Origin: Streptomyces coelicoflavus
GTDB lineage: Bacteria; Actinomycetota; Actinomycetes; Streptomycetales; Streptomycetaceae
NCBI RefSeq assembly: GCF_003112555.1
Contig: NZ_BEWB01000010.1
Span: forward strand, 367,039 to 431,038
DNA length: 64,000 bases
Direction: 5' to 3'
The notes beneath the pieces were generated by a model. That model was given only the letters and a program-made list of their open reading frames with translations, had not been told where the DNA came from and ran no database searches. Position numbers and translations under genes: made by a program. This document shows, piece by piece, positions 26,342-34,650 of the stretch (position 1 is the first letter of the stretch; each line of letters begins with the position of its first letter).

Positions 26342-26716
26342 CTACGCACTCTTGCGGCTGTCACGCGGATGCACCGCGATGTTCATCGCGCCGGAGCGCA
26401 GAACGGCCAGCCGCTCCTCGAGGACCTCTTCGAGCTCCTCGCGGGTGCGTCGCTCCATCAGCATGTCCCAGTGCGTACGCGCGGGCTTGGCCTTCTTCTC
26501 CTCAGGGCCGTCGCCGTCAACCAGAAGTGCCTGGGCCCCGCAGACCTTGCACTCCCACTCCGGCGGGATCTCCGCCTCGACCGAGAAGGGCATCTCGAAT
26601 CGATGCCCCTTCTCGCATGCGTACTCCACGGCCTGGCGCGGGGCCAGGTCGATGCCGCGGTCCGTCTCGTAGCTGGTCACCACGAGGCGCGTGCCGCGAA
26701 GAGCTCGCTCACTCAT
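26342..26716 (-). CDS. rbpA: RNA polymerase-binding protein RbpA
   Basis: A 124-residue actinobacterial transcription factor that binds the principal sigma factor and core polymerase and stabilises open complexes. The sequence is the known S. coelicolor type: N-terminal RGTRLVVTSYETDRGIDLAPR, a core with CEKGHRF and CKVCGAQ (Cys/His metal-binding positions), a basic linker EEKKAKPARTHWDML, and the C-terminal sigma-interaction domain RRTREELEEVLEERLAVLR. Transcribed from a sigma-R promoter (see 26778-26803), linking it to disulphide stress and rifampicin tolerance. Confidence 0.98.
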   Translation of the reverse strand: MSERALRGTRLVVTSYETDRGIDLAPRQAVEYACEKGHRFEMPFSVEAEIPPEWECKVCGAQALLVDGDGPEEKKAKPARTHWDMLMERRTREELEEVLEERLAVLRSGAMNIAVHPRDSRKSA

Positions 26717-26777
26717 GAATCGTGCCTCCCGGGCTTGTCGCCCACAGGACAGGTGTCGCTGTCGTCGTCATCCGGTC

Positions 26778-26803
26778 AACGTCCGGGCGGCGGTAAAGAT
26801 TCC
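26778..26803 (-). promoter_or_regulatory. Sigma-R type promoter of rbpA
   Basis: Read on the minus strand: GGAAT (26803-26799), an 18-bp spacer, then GTT (26780-26778). This equals the sigma-R (ECF, disulphide stress) consensus GGAAT-N18/19-GTT exactly and lies 62 bp upstream of rbpA. Known biology: rbpA is a sigma-R target in S. coelicolor. Confidence 0.93.
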
Positions 26804-26993
26804 CGTTCCGACTCACGATCCGGGCCCTGCGTCGCCGTCGCAGCCGCAGCCTTGCAACCAGTGCAGTACCCGCCGACGTCCGGTTTGTCACCTCTGCTGG
26901 CAGATGTGACATAGCGATTCGGCACCTTTGACGCGCAGTAACGGTACGCCTGGCAGGCCAAACGCGTACACTACAGCCCTTTCGCGCCGAGTG

Positions 26994-28349
26994 CTAAATC
27001 CTTTCGGGTACCGGATTGCCCGCGTCGCCGATCGCACGCCGCACGGGCACCCGCGCGAGGAGCGCGAAGCCGATCACGAAGAAGACGACCAGCGAGATGA
27101 TCGCGTCCCGGTAGCTCCCGGTCAGCTGGTAGGTGAGCCCGAAGAGCAGCGGCCCCAGCCAGCTCATCCCGCGGTCGCTCAGCTCGTACGCCGAGAAGTA
27201 CTCGGCCTCCTTGCCCGGCGGGACCAGGTGGGAGAACAGGGAGCGGGACAGGGCCTGGCTGCCGCCCAGGACGAGCCCGATCCCGGCGGCCAGCACGAAG
27301 AACCACGCCGGCGCCCCGGCCGGCAGGAAGTACCCGGCCGCGAGGGTCACCGTCCAGGCCACCAGCGACCCGAGGATGGTGCGCTTGGCCCCGTACCTGC
27401 GGGCCAGCCGGCCCAGCGCCAGGGCGCCCGCCACCGCCAGTACCTGGACCAGGAGCACCGCCACGATGAGCGTGGACTGCCCGAGGTCCAGTTCCTCGGA
27501 GCCGTAGACCGAGGCCTGGGAGATCACCGTCTGGATGCCGTCGTTGTAGACCAGGTACGCCAGCAGGAAGGCCAGTGTCAGCGGGCGGCGGCGCATGTCG
27601 CGGACGGTCGCCGCGAGCTGGCGGAAACCGGGCAGCGCCGCCTCCCGGGCCACCGCGCGCCGGTCGCGCAGCCGCCGGAGCGGAATGAGCGCGAAGGCGC
27701 CCCACCACAGCCCCGCCGACGCCAGGCAGATGCGCACCGCCGCGCTCTCGCTCAGCCCGAAGGAGTCGTGGCCGGTGTAGAGCACCAGGTTGGCGACCAG
27801 GACCACGGAACCGGCCGCGTAGCCGAAGGCCCAGCCGCGGGAGGAGACCGCGTCCCGTTCCTCGGGCGGGGCGATCTGGGGCAGGTAGGAGTTGTACAGC
27901 ATCATCGCGACCGACTGGGCCGCGTTGGCCACGACCAGGAGCAGGCCGCCGAGCAGATAGCGGTCGCCGTCCAGGAAGAACATGCACGTCGTGGCCGCCG
28001 CACCGGTGTACGCGGCGGCGGCCAGCAGCGGCTTCTTGCGTCCCGAACGGTCGGCGGCGGCACCCACCAGGGGCATCACCAGCACCGCCACGATCACCGA
28101 CAGCGACACCGAGTACGCGAAGAACGACCCCGCCCGCACCGGTATGCCCAGCGGATGGACGTACCCGTCCCCGTCCGCCGCCGATTCGGCGACCGAGGTC
28201 AGATAGGGCCCCAGGAACACGGTGAGCACACTCGTCGAGTAGACGGAGCACGCCCAGTCGTAGAAGTACCAGCCGCGCTGCTCGCGCCGCCGTTCGGCCG
28301 CCGGGTCGGCCCCGTCGGCCGCGCCCGTCCGCAGGGTGTCGGTGCCCAC
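26994..28349 (-). CDS. MFS transporter of the UMF1/Atg22-like type
   Basis: About 451 residues from GTG 28349 (VGTDTLRTG), which has GAGGG six bases upstream. About 12 transmembrane helices in two halves separated by a charged loop (PLRRLRDRRAVAREAALPG). The opening RGWYFYDWACSVYSTSVLTVF and the internal ADRSGRKKPLL are characteristic of the UMF1 family (DUF, vacuole-effluxer-like) of the major facilitator superfamily. Substrate unknown; yeast Atg22 exports amino acids from vacuoles. Upstream neighbour GDPD is on the same strand 53 bp away. Transcribed toward rbpA and probably separate from it, since rbpA has its own promoter. Confidence 0.87.
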   Translation of the reverse strand: MGTDTLRTGAADGADPAAERRREQRGWYFYDWACSVYSTSVLTVFLGPYLTSVAESAADGDGYVHPLGIPVRAGSFFAYSVSLSVIVAVLVMPLVGAAADRSGRKKPLLAAAAYTGAAATTCMFFLDGDRYLLGGLLLVVANAAQSVAMMLYNSYLPQIAPPEERDAVSSRGWAFGYAAGSVVLVANLVLYTGHDSFGLSESAAVRICLASAGLWWGAFALIPLRRLRDRRAVAREAALPGFRQLAATVRDMRRRPLTLAFLLAYLVYNDGIQTVISQASVYGSEELDLGQSTLIVAVLLVQVLAVAGALALGRLARRYGAKRTILGSLVAWTVTLAAGYFLPAGAPAWFFVLAAGIGLVLGGSQALSRSLFSHLVPPGKEAEYFSAYELSDRGMSWLGPLLFGLTYQLTGSYRDAIISLVVFFVIGFALLARVPVRRAIGDAGNPVPERI

Positions 28350-28402
28350 CCGTGCCCTCGCTTCCCCGTGCACGCGCACCGTCCCCGGGGTACGGCCGGG
28401 TC

Positions 28403-29170
28403 TCATACCCAGACGCCGCGGTCCTCCATGACCTTGCGCAGTGTGTCGATGTGATCGGTCATGATGCCATCCACTCCCAGATCCAGGAGCCGGTGCATGC
28501 GGTCCGGATCGTTCACCGTCCAGACGTGCACCTGCAGTCCGCGCGCGTGGGCGGCGCGCACGAAGCGGCGGTCCACCACCCGGACGCCCGACTGCGCCTC
28601 GGGAACCTGGGCGGCCAGCGCCGAGCGGCGCGGCGCGGCCGGTACGCCCCAGGAGCGCAGCCGCAGACCGAGGACGCCACGGGTGCCGTACGAGGTGGCC
28701 AGGCGCGGACCGGCCAGCCGCTGGGCGCGGACCACGCGGGCCTCGGAGAACGAGCCGACGCAGATCCGGTCCCAGGCGTCGTGCCGTTCGATCAGTTCCA
28801 GGAGGGGCCGCAGCGCGGGCTCCGCCTTCACGTCGATGTTCCAGCGCACCCCGGGGAAGGCCGCCAGGAGCTCCTCGAACAGCGGCACCGGTTCCTCGCC
28901 CGCCACGCGCGCGTGGCGCACGGTCTCCCACGGGAGGTCGGCGATCCGCCCGGCCCCGTCCGTCACCCGGTCCAGGGTGGCGTCGTGGAAGGCGACGAGC
29001 TTCCCGTCCCGCGTGGCGTGCACGTCGGTCTCGATGTACCGGTAGCCCGCCTCCACCGCGCGGCGGAACTGCCGCAAGGTGTTCTCCAGGCCGTCCGCCG
29101 CCCCGCCCCGGTGGGCGAAGGCGATCGGGCCGGGATGGTCGAGGTAGGGGTGGCGTATCGGGGTGGTCAC
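28403..29170 (-). CDS. Glycerophosphodiester phosphodiesterase
   Basis: A 255-residue GDPD-family enzyme that hydrolyses glycerophosphodiesters to glycerol 3-phosphate and an alcohol. Motifs: FAHRGGAADGLENTLRQF (catalytic HRG), ETDVHATRDGKLVAFHDATL (metal ligands and catalytic His) and NIDVKAEP. No signal peptide, so cytoplasmic. GTG start overlaps the stop of the upstream YczE gene (GTGA, 29167-29170), so these two are translationally coupled; the MFS gene follows 53 bp later. Confidence 0.95.
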   Translation of the reverse strand: MTTPIRHPYLDHPGPIAFAHRGGAADGLENTLRQFRRAVEAGYRYIETDVHATRDGKLVAFHDATLDRVTDGAGRIADLPWETVRHARVAGEEPVPLFEELLAAFPGVRWNIDVKAEPALRPLLELIERHDAWDRICVGSFSEARVVRAQRLAGPRLATSYGTRGVLGLRLRSWGVPAAPRRSALAAQVPEAQSGVRVVDRRFVRAAHARGLQVHVWTVNDPDRMHRLLDLGVDGIMTDHIDTLRKVMEDRGVWV

Positions 29171-29868
29171 CGACGCAGTATTGCGCGCCGGGGTCGACCG
29201 GCGGCAACCACCGTGCTGCCCTCCGGTGTCGGCGGCACGGCGAACACGCGCAGGAACACCTGGGCGAGCGGGCCGATCGACACGGCGTAGAGCAGGGTGC
29301 CGAGGCCGACGGTGCCGCCGAGGGCGAAGCCCGTCACCACGACGGTGATCTCGACGGCGGTCCGCACCAGGCGCACCGAGAGTCCCGTGCGCCGGTTCAG
29401 CCCCGTCATCAGGCCGTCGCGCGGGCCCGGGCCGAACCGTGCGGCGATGTACAGACCGGTCGCCGCGCCGTTCAGGACGATGCCCGACACCATGGCGGCG
29501 ATCCGCAGTGTCCAGCCGTGCGCGTCCGGGACGACGCTCAGCGTGGCGTCCATCGCGGCGCCGATCACCAGCACGTTGGAGACCGTGCCGAGGCCCGGTC
29601 GCTGGCGCAGGGGTATCCACAGCAACAGGACCACCGCACCCACGATCGTCAGCACCACGCCCATCGAAAGACCGGTGTGCTCCGCGAGGCCCTCGTGCAG
29701 CACGTTCCACGGCTCGAGACCGAGCCCGGACCTGACCAGCAGCGCGGAACTCGCGCCGTACAGCACGAGTCCGCCGTAGAGCTGGGTCAGCCGCCGGGCG
29801 AGGTGCCCCGGCTGCCGGGATCGCGTCGACGGCCGGGACGGCCGGGACTGCCTGGGCTGCCTGGACAA
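29167..29868 (-). CDS. YczE-like integral membrane protein
   Basis: About 233 residues with roughly five transmembrane helices (LVLYGASSALLVRSGL, VVLTIVGAVVLLLWIPL, IAAMVSGIVLNGAATGLYIA, VEITVVVTGFALGG, and LYAVSIGPLAQVFLRVFAV). The start is uncertain: TTG 29868 has GGAGGGGGC ideally placed; ATG 29913 would add 15 residues of no known type. YczE proteins are the usual partners of MocR-type regulators of the YczR subgroup, and one such regulator gene lies divergently at 29970. Function unknown. The RFGPGPRDGLMTGLNRRTG loop is the family's conserved cytoplasmic motif. Confidence 0.8.
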   Translation of the reverse strand: MSRQPRQSRPSRPSTRSRQPGHLARRLTQLYGGLVLYGASSALLVRSGLGLEPWNVLHEGLAEHTGLSMGVVLTIVGAVVLLLWIPLRQRPGLGTVSNVLVIGAAMDATLSVVPDAHGWTLRIAAMVSGIVLNGAATGLYIAARFGPGPRDGLMTGLNRRTGLSVRLVRTAVEITVVVTGFALGGTVGLGTLLYAVSIGPLAQVFLRVFAVPPTPEGSTVVAAGRPRRAILRR

Positions 29869-29969
29869 GAGGTGCCCCCTCCGTGGTGGTAATGGCCTGC
29901 CGCATGACACCATGTGGCTTGAGAAGCAGAGTCAACCATGGCCAATTCGGGGAAGGTGGACTGATTTCC

Positions 29970-31469
29970 ATGGCGCAGTGGACCTCGGCCGTGGGGGCGG
30001 GGCAGCTGGCCCGGCTGCTCGGCTCCCAGCAGGACCGCCCGGCCGGACCCGGCACGCGCCGCCCGCCGGCCTACCGCGCGCTCGCCGACGGCATCCGGTT
30101 GCTCGTCCTCGAGGGCCGCGTCCCGGTCGCCGCCCGGCTGCCCGCCGAACGCGAACTGGCCCTCTCCCTCACCGTCAGCCGCACGACCGTCGCCGCCGCC
30201 TACGAGGCGCTGCGTGCCGAGGGCTTCCTGGAGTCCCGGCGGGGCGCGGGCAGCTGGACCGCGGTTCCGGCCGGGAACCCGCTGCCGGCCCGGGGCCTCG
30301 AGCCGCTGCCGCCCGAGGCCCTCGGCTCGGTGATCGACCTCGGGTGCGCCGCGCTGCCCGCACCCGAGCCCTGGCTCACCCGCGCGGTGCAGGGCGCCCT
30401 CGAGGAGCTGACGCCGTACGCGCACACCCACGGCGACTACCCGGCCGGGCTGCCCGCGCTGCGCGCGATGATCGCCGAGCGGTACACCGCGCGGGGCATC
30501 CCCACCATGCCCGAGCAGATCATGGTGACCACGGGCGCGATGGGCGCGATCGACGCCATCTGCCACCTCTTCGGAGGCCGCGGCGAACGCATCGCCGTGG
30601 AGTCCCCCTCCTACGCCAACATCCTCCAGCTGATGCGCGAGGCCGGCGCCCGGCTGGTGCCCGTCGCGATGGCCGACGGGCTCACCGGCTGGGACGTGGA
30701 CCGCTGGCGCCAAGTGCTGCGCGACGCCGCACCCCGCATCGCCTATGTCGTCGCCGACTTCCACAATCCCACCGGCGCGCTCGCCGACGACGACCAGCGA
30801 CGGCGCCTGGTGGACGCCGCCCGCTCGGCGGGGACGGTGCTCGTGGCCGACGAGACGATGAGCGAGCTGTGGCTGGACGACGACGTCGAGATGCCGCGCC
30901 CCGTGTGCGCCTTCGACCCGGCCGGCTCCACCGTGATCACCGTCGGCTCCGCGAGCAAGGCGTTCTGGGCCGGGATGCGCATCGGCTGGGTCCGGGCCGC
31001 GCCCGACGTGATCCGCAGCCTGGTCGCCGCGCGCGCCTACGCCGACCTGGGCACCCCGGTGCTGGAGCAGCTCGCCGTGAACTGGCTCTTCAGCACCGGC
31101 GGCTGGCAGCAGGCCGTGACGGTGCGCCGCGAACAGGCCCGGCAGAACCGGGACGAGCTGGTGGCCGCGGTACGGCGGGAGCTGCCCGACTGGGAGTTCG
31201 AGGTCCCCCGGGGCGGACTCACCCTGTGGGTGCGGACCGGGGGTCTGTCGGGCTCCCGGCTCGCCGAGGCGGGGGAGCGGGTGGGCGTCCGCGTCCCGTC
31301 CGGACCGCGCTTCGGGGTCGACGGTGCCTTCGAGGGGTACGTCCGGCTGCCGTTCACGGTCGGCGGCGCGGTCGCCGAGGAGGCGGCGGTACGACTGGCC
31401 GCGGCGGCCCGGCTGGTGGAGAACGGCGGCGCCGGCGGCGGCGAGGCACCGAGGACGTTCGTGGCCTGA
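29970..31469 (+). CDS. MocR/PdxR-type regulator (GntR fused to aminotransferase domain)
   Basis: A 499-residue chimera: GntR winged helix (about residues 35-105, with LSLTVSRTTVAAAYEALRAEGFLESRRGAG) joined by a linker to a fold-type I aminotransferase-like domain (about 120-490) that binds pyridoxal phosphate. The PLP lysine is in TVGSASKAFWAGMRIGW. Members control genes for vitamin B6, GABA or membrane proteins such as YczE. Its divergent partner at 29167-29868 is a YczE gene, which points to the YczR subgroup. The 101-bp divergent gap contains two copies of ATGGCC about 50 bp apart, but I could not delineate an operator. ATG 29970 follows GGAAGGTGGA. Confidence 0.92.
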   Translation: MAQWTSAVGAGQLARLLGSQQDRPAGPGTRRPPAYRALADGIRLLVLEGRVPVAARLPAERELALSLTVSRTTVAAAYEALRAEGFLESRRGAGSWTAVPAGNPLPARGLEPLPPEALGSVIDLGCAALPAPEPWLTRAVQGALEELTPYAHTHGDYPAGLPALRAMIAERYTARGIPTMPEQIMVTTGAMGAIDAICHLFGGRGERIAVESPSYANILQLMREAGARLVPVAMADGLTGWDVDRWRQVLRDAAPRIAYVVADFHNPTGALADDDQRRRLVDAARSAGTVLVADETMSELWLDDDVEMPRPVCAFDPAGSTVITVGSASKAFWAGMRIGWVRAAPDVIRSLVAARAYADLGTPVLEQLAVNWLFSTGGWQQAVTVRREQARQNRDELVAAVRRELPDWEFEVPRGGLTLWVRTGGLSGSRLAEAGERVGVRVPSGPRFGVDGAFEGYVRLPFTVGGAVAEEAAVRLAAAARLVENGGAGGGEAPRTFVA

Positions 31470-31590
31470 GACCGGTCCGGCGGAGCGGGGCGCGGGAGCG
31501 CCGGCGGTACCCGTGTGCGCCGATGGGCGGAGCCCGGGATGTCCGGCCGCCGGAGCCCCCGGAAGCGGACGCGGTCGGGATGCGCGACGC

Positions 31591-31627
31591 GGCCGGGGCG
31601 GCGCGGTGGGTTCGCGCCGCCCCGGCC
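31591..31627. terminator. Bidirectional terminator
   Basis: Perfect 15-bp inverted repeat (31591-31605 and 31613-31627), 7-nt loop, between the converging MocR-like and TraB/FtsK-like genes. Confidence 0.8.
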
Positions 31628-31633
31628 GGGGTG

Positions 31634-33394
31634 TCAGGAGGTCTCCGCCGCGACCGCCTCGGCGGGGACCGGCTCAGCAGGCGTCGGCCCGGCCGCCGCC
31701 GGGGTGGCCGGCTCCGGGTCCGCCGCGGTCTCGTCCGGCTCGCTCGCGGCGGCCGGTTCCGGGGCGTCCTTCTTCTCCATGGAGACGGCCTTCGCGTCCG
31801 TCTTCGCCCTTGCCTCGGCCTCCGCCTCGGCCTCCGCGTTCGCCTCCGCCTCCGGAGGAAGGGGCGCCTGCTCCCCGTCCGCCGGTGTCGTGCGCGGGGG
31901 GAGCAGGTCGAGCACCGCCTGCCGGTGTGTCTCGCTCGTCGCGTCGTCGTAGGGGTCGGGGGTCGCCGGGACCTGGAGCCGGTGCACCGGTCCGGTACCC
32001 AGGCGGGCGTATCCCCGGCCGGGCGGGACCTGGTCGACGGGCGTGGTGTGCGGGGGAGCGCCCAGCGCGGTCGCCAGCTCGTCCGCCGTGGCCGGGCCGA
32101 GCACGACACGCGCGCGCGTGTGCTGCCGTACGGCGTCGGTGAGGCCGTCCAGGGCGTCCAGCTGGTCGGCGACGACCACGGTCACGTTCGCGGCCCGGCC
32201 GTGCCGGAGCGGGATCTGGAGCAGGGTCTGGGGATCCCGGCGGCCGTCCGTGTCCGCGAGGTGCGTGAACGCGGTCGGACGGTCCACGAAGACCCACAGG
32301 GGCCGCCGGGTGTCGTCCGGCGCCGCCCGGCCCTGCTGACGGGCCCGGTTGACGGAGATCAGGCGCCGCTCCGTCTCGGCGGCGGCCCACTCCAGGCTGG
32401 TCAGCGCGCCGGTGAGGCCGCACTCCACGGCCAGGACGCCGTCCCGGCCGACCAGACAGGCGTACTCCCCGGTGCCGCCGCCGTCGACGATCAGCAGGTC
32501 GCCGTGGTGCAGCGCCTGGAGGGCGACCGAGCGCAGCAGGGTGGACGTACCGGTGCCGGGCTGCCCCAGGACGAGCAGGTGGGGCTCGGTCGAGCGGATG
32601 CCGGTGCGCCAGACGACCGGCGGCACGTCCCGCTGCTCCGCGCCGTGGGTGAGCGGGAGCGTGCGCTGGACCCGGGTCGGGTCGGTGAAGCCGAGGACGG
32701 TCTCGCCGGGCGCCGTCACGAAGCGCTGGGCGGCGATGTCGGTGGGGAGCGCGGGGAGCACGTCCACGGAGAGGTGGTTGGCCTCCTCGTCCCACGTGAA
32801 GCGGTACTCCCGGCCCCGGCCGGACTTCGCGGCGAGCAGGTGCTCGATCCGGGACCGGGACGCCGCCTCACCGTCGGTGAAGTAGGCGGGGTAACGGATC
32901 ACCAGGTGGGCGACACGGCCGTCGTCGTCGAACTCGTGGGCGGGGAACGCCCTCTCCCACCCACCGCCGTGGGCGTAGAGGGGGTCGGGGTCCTCCGCGA
33001 TCGAGAAGTACGGAACCAGCGCCTCGTAGAGGGACTGGAGACGCCCGCTCTGGGAGTCGTCGGGGCCCTCGGGCACGGGCGGGGTGCGGTCCCTGCCCTG
33101 CCAGGCTGCCGCCGCCATCAGGACGATGACGGCGAGCAGCGGGCCGTACGGCACGAGTGCCACGACCAGGATCACCGAGGCCACCAGGAACAGCAGCGCG
33201 CCGCGCCGGTCCTTGGGGGTCTCGGCCCATCTGCGCCGAGCGGCCGCGGCCAGTCGGCGCAGACCGCGGGCGATCGTGATCAGCGGCTGGAGGACGTCGG
33301 TGGCGCTGTCGGCCGCCGTCCGGGCCAGCTCCCGGCTGCGGGCGAGCTGTGCGCCGCCGTTGCTCAGAATGCGGGGGAGGGGCCGCCGGGCCAC
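31634..33394 (-). CDS. FtsK/TraB-like membrane protein with degenerate P-loop
   Basis: A 586-residue protein with an amphipathic N-terminus, two close transmembrane helices (about residues 65-97), then a soluble FtsK/TraB-like ATPase domain about 240-500 and an Ala/Glu/Pro-rich tail (low complexity, EAEAEAEARAK). The Walker A motif reads LGQPGTGTSTLL: the invariant Lys before Ser is replaced by Thr283 (codon ACG), so ATP hydrolysis should be impaired. Related proteins are found beside spread/transfer genes of Streptomyces plasmids such as pSAM2, and the small protein at 33447-33641 belongs to the same set. This may be a domesticated conjugation-type protein. Function is inference. Confidence 0.75.
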   Translation of the reverse strand: MARRPLPRILSNGGAQLARSRELARTAADSATDVLQPLITIARGLRRLAAAARRRWAETPKDRRGALLFLVASVILVVALVPYGPLLAVIVLMAAAAWQGRDRTPPVPEGPDDSQSGRLQSLYEALVPYFSIAEDPDPLYAHGGGWERAFPAHEFDDDGRVAHLVIRYPAYFTDGEAASRSRIEHLLAAKSGRGREYRFTWDEEANHLSVDVLPALPTDIAAQRFVTAPGETVLGFTDPTRVQRTLPLTHGAEQRDVPPVVWRTGIRSTEPHLLVLGQPGTGTSTLLRSVALQALHHGDLLIVDGGGTGEYACLVGRDGVLAVECGLTGALTSLEWAAAETERRLISVNRARQQGRAAPDDTRRPLWVFVDRPTAFTHLADTDGRRDPQTLLQIPLRHGRAANVTVVVADQLDALDGLTDAVRQHTRARVVLGPATADELATALGAPPHTTPVDQVPPGRGYARLGTGPVHRLQVPATPDPYDDATSETHRQAVLDLLPPRTTPADGEQAPLPPEAEANAEAEAEAEARAKTDAKAVSMEKKDAPEPAAASEPDETAADPEPATPAAAGPTPAEPVPAEAVAAETS

Positions 33395-33446
33395 TGCTGC
33401 CTCCTGGAGGTGCGTACGTGCGGATGTCGGGCGGGGGAGCGGGTCG

Positions 33447-33641
33447 TCAGAACTTGATGCCGCCGAGGAGGCCCGCCAGGCTCTCGCCGCCCGCCTTGAT
33501 GCTCGGGGCGATGGCCGTACTCGCGAGATAGAACCCGAACAGCACGGCGACCAGCAGGTGCGAGGCCTTGAGGCCGTCCTTGCGGAAGAAGATGAAGACG
33601 ACGACGCCGAGCAGGACGACGCCTGAGATCGAGAGGATCAT
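33447..33641 (-). CDS. 64-residue membrane protein, plasmid-transfer-associated type
   Basis: Sequence begins MILSISGVVLLGVVVFIFF and continues with a second hydrophobic stretch (HLLVAVLFGFYLAS), ending ESLAGLLGGIKF. Two transmembrane helices. I recall near-identical small proteins next to tra/spd genes in integrating Streptomyces plasmids. Located 52 bp upstream of the TraB/FtsK-like gene on the same strand, so the two are probably one transcript. Biochemical function unknown. Confidence 0.75.
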   Translation of the reverse strand: MILSISGVVLLGVVVFIFFRKDGLKASHLLVAVLFGFYLASTAIAPSIKAGGESLAGLLGGIKF

Positions 33642-33718
33642 GTGAGTTCTCCTGGTTCACGGGGACAGTCACCATGAGTACTTCCAGGCTCACAGCATGT
33701 ATCCATACGATAAAAGGT

Positions 33719-33737
33719 GCAAATGGGGGAAATTTGC
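33719..33737. promoter_or_regulatory. AT-rich inverted repeat, candidate operator
   Basis: GCAAAT, 7 bp, ATTTGC, followed within 4 bp by another ATTTGCC, in an AT-rich island (about 33700-33750) that stands out against the local GC. It lies in the divergent gap 33642-33923, 78 bp from the small membrane protein gene start, and may bind a regulator of that gene pair. Confidence 0.45.
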
Positions 33738-33923
33738 CAGATTTGCCCCAGGTGGCCCAGAGGTCCTTCGTCCGCTCGGGTGCCCTACGAGCCAGTACCC
33801 TGGCGATTCACTCGCACGGCCACACCGCTCGTGGCCGTGCGCACACGTTGTCCCCGGCGTTCGTCAGCTCCAGGACGGGCGTCACGTTCGCAGTGATTTG
33901 CGCAGTGAGAGGTGGTCCGGCCG

Positions 33924-34316
33924 ATGAGTGAAGCCCCCGACCCCGAGGTCGTGGAGCTGGCGACCAAGATCTTCGATCTGGCCCGGCAGGGCCGGACCGA
34001 GGAACTGGTGGCGTACGTGGACGCCGGTGTCCCGGCCGATCTGACCAACGACCGCGGCGACTCCCTCGTCATGCTCGCCGCCTACCACGGCCACGCCGGC
34101 GCGGTGCGCGCGCTGCTCGCCCGTGGCGCCGACGCCGACCGCGTCAACGACCGGGGTCAGACCCCGCTCGCCGGAGCCGCCTTCAAGGGTGAGACGGAAG
34201 TGACCAAGGCGCTCCTGGAGGCCGGCGCGGACCCCGCGGCGGGCACACCGTCGGCCGTCGACACGGCGCGGATGTTCGCCCGGACGGACCTGCTGGAGCT
34301 GTTCGGCGCCTCGTGA
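33924..34316 (+). CDS. Ankyrin-repeat protein
   Basis: A 130-residue cytoplasmic protein made of about three ankyrin repeats: typical turns GDSLVMLAAYHGHAGAVRAL, GADADRVNDRGQTPLAGAA and FKGETEVTKALLEAGADP are regular. Ankyrin proteins mediate protein-protein contacts; no enzyme motif is present. ATG 33924 (MSEAPDPEV) with GAGAGGTGG about 9 bases upstream; an ATG at 33912 is further up in frame. Divergent from the TraB-like unit. Confidence 0.88.
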   Translation: MSEAPDPEVVELATKIFDLARQGRTEELVAYVDAGVPADLTNDRGDSLVMLAAYHGHAGAVRALLARGADADRVNDRGQTPLAGAAFKGETEVTKALLEAGADPAAGTPSAVDTARMFARTDLLELFGAS

Positions 34317-34544
34317 CGAGGCGGCGGAACGGACTCCGACCGGGTCCACTCCGCACTTTCTGACCAGGTAGAACACTGAAAACGGGGGAGGCGGTACAGG
34401 GCCGCCGAAATTTCGGTCGCGGCAGATGTGACCGCCGGGCCATCATGACGACGTGGTTCACGGACGTGATGGCTGGGCAGGTGTTGCCGCACCGCGCGGG
34501 CCGTGACACGGCCCGCAAGGGCCACCGACGAGAGGCAGAGGAAC

Positions 34545-34604
34545 ATGGTCTTCAGCAAGCAAGAGACGGCGGGCGCTCCGACGTGTTGGCGCACGGCCAG
34601 GTAA
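34545..34604 (+). CDS. Possible 19-residue upstream peptide (uORF)
   Basis: ATG 34545 opens a 19-codon frame (MVFSKQETAGAPTCWRTAR) closed by TAA 34604, with a purine-rich AGAGGCAGAGGA just upstream. It lies 46 bp before the HEAT-type gene within the 334-bp gap 34317-34650, which otherwise shows nothing. Could be a leader peptide or translational regulator, or chance; no independent evidence of expression. Confidence 0.3.
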   Translation: MVFSKQETAGAPTCWRTAR

Positions 34605-34650
34605 CGCGTGCTCCCCGGTTGCGTCGACGCTTGATGTGAGGCTGTTTCCC

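Noticed and set aside
33674..33931. 85-residue plus-strand frame between the small membrane protein and the ankyrin gene
   Set aside because: No ribosome site, no recognisable domain, and it covers the candidate operator region; its end overlaps the ankyrin start only by chance of the ATGA.
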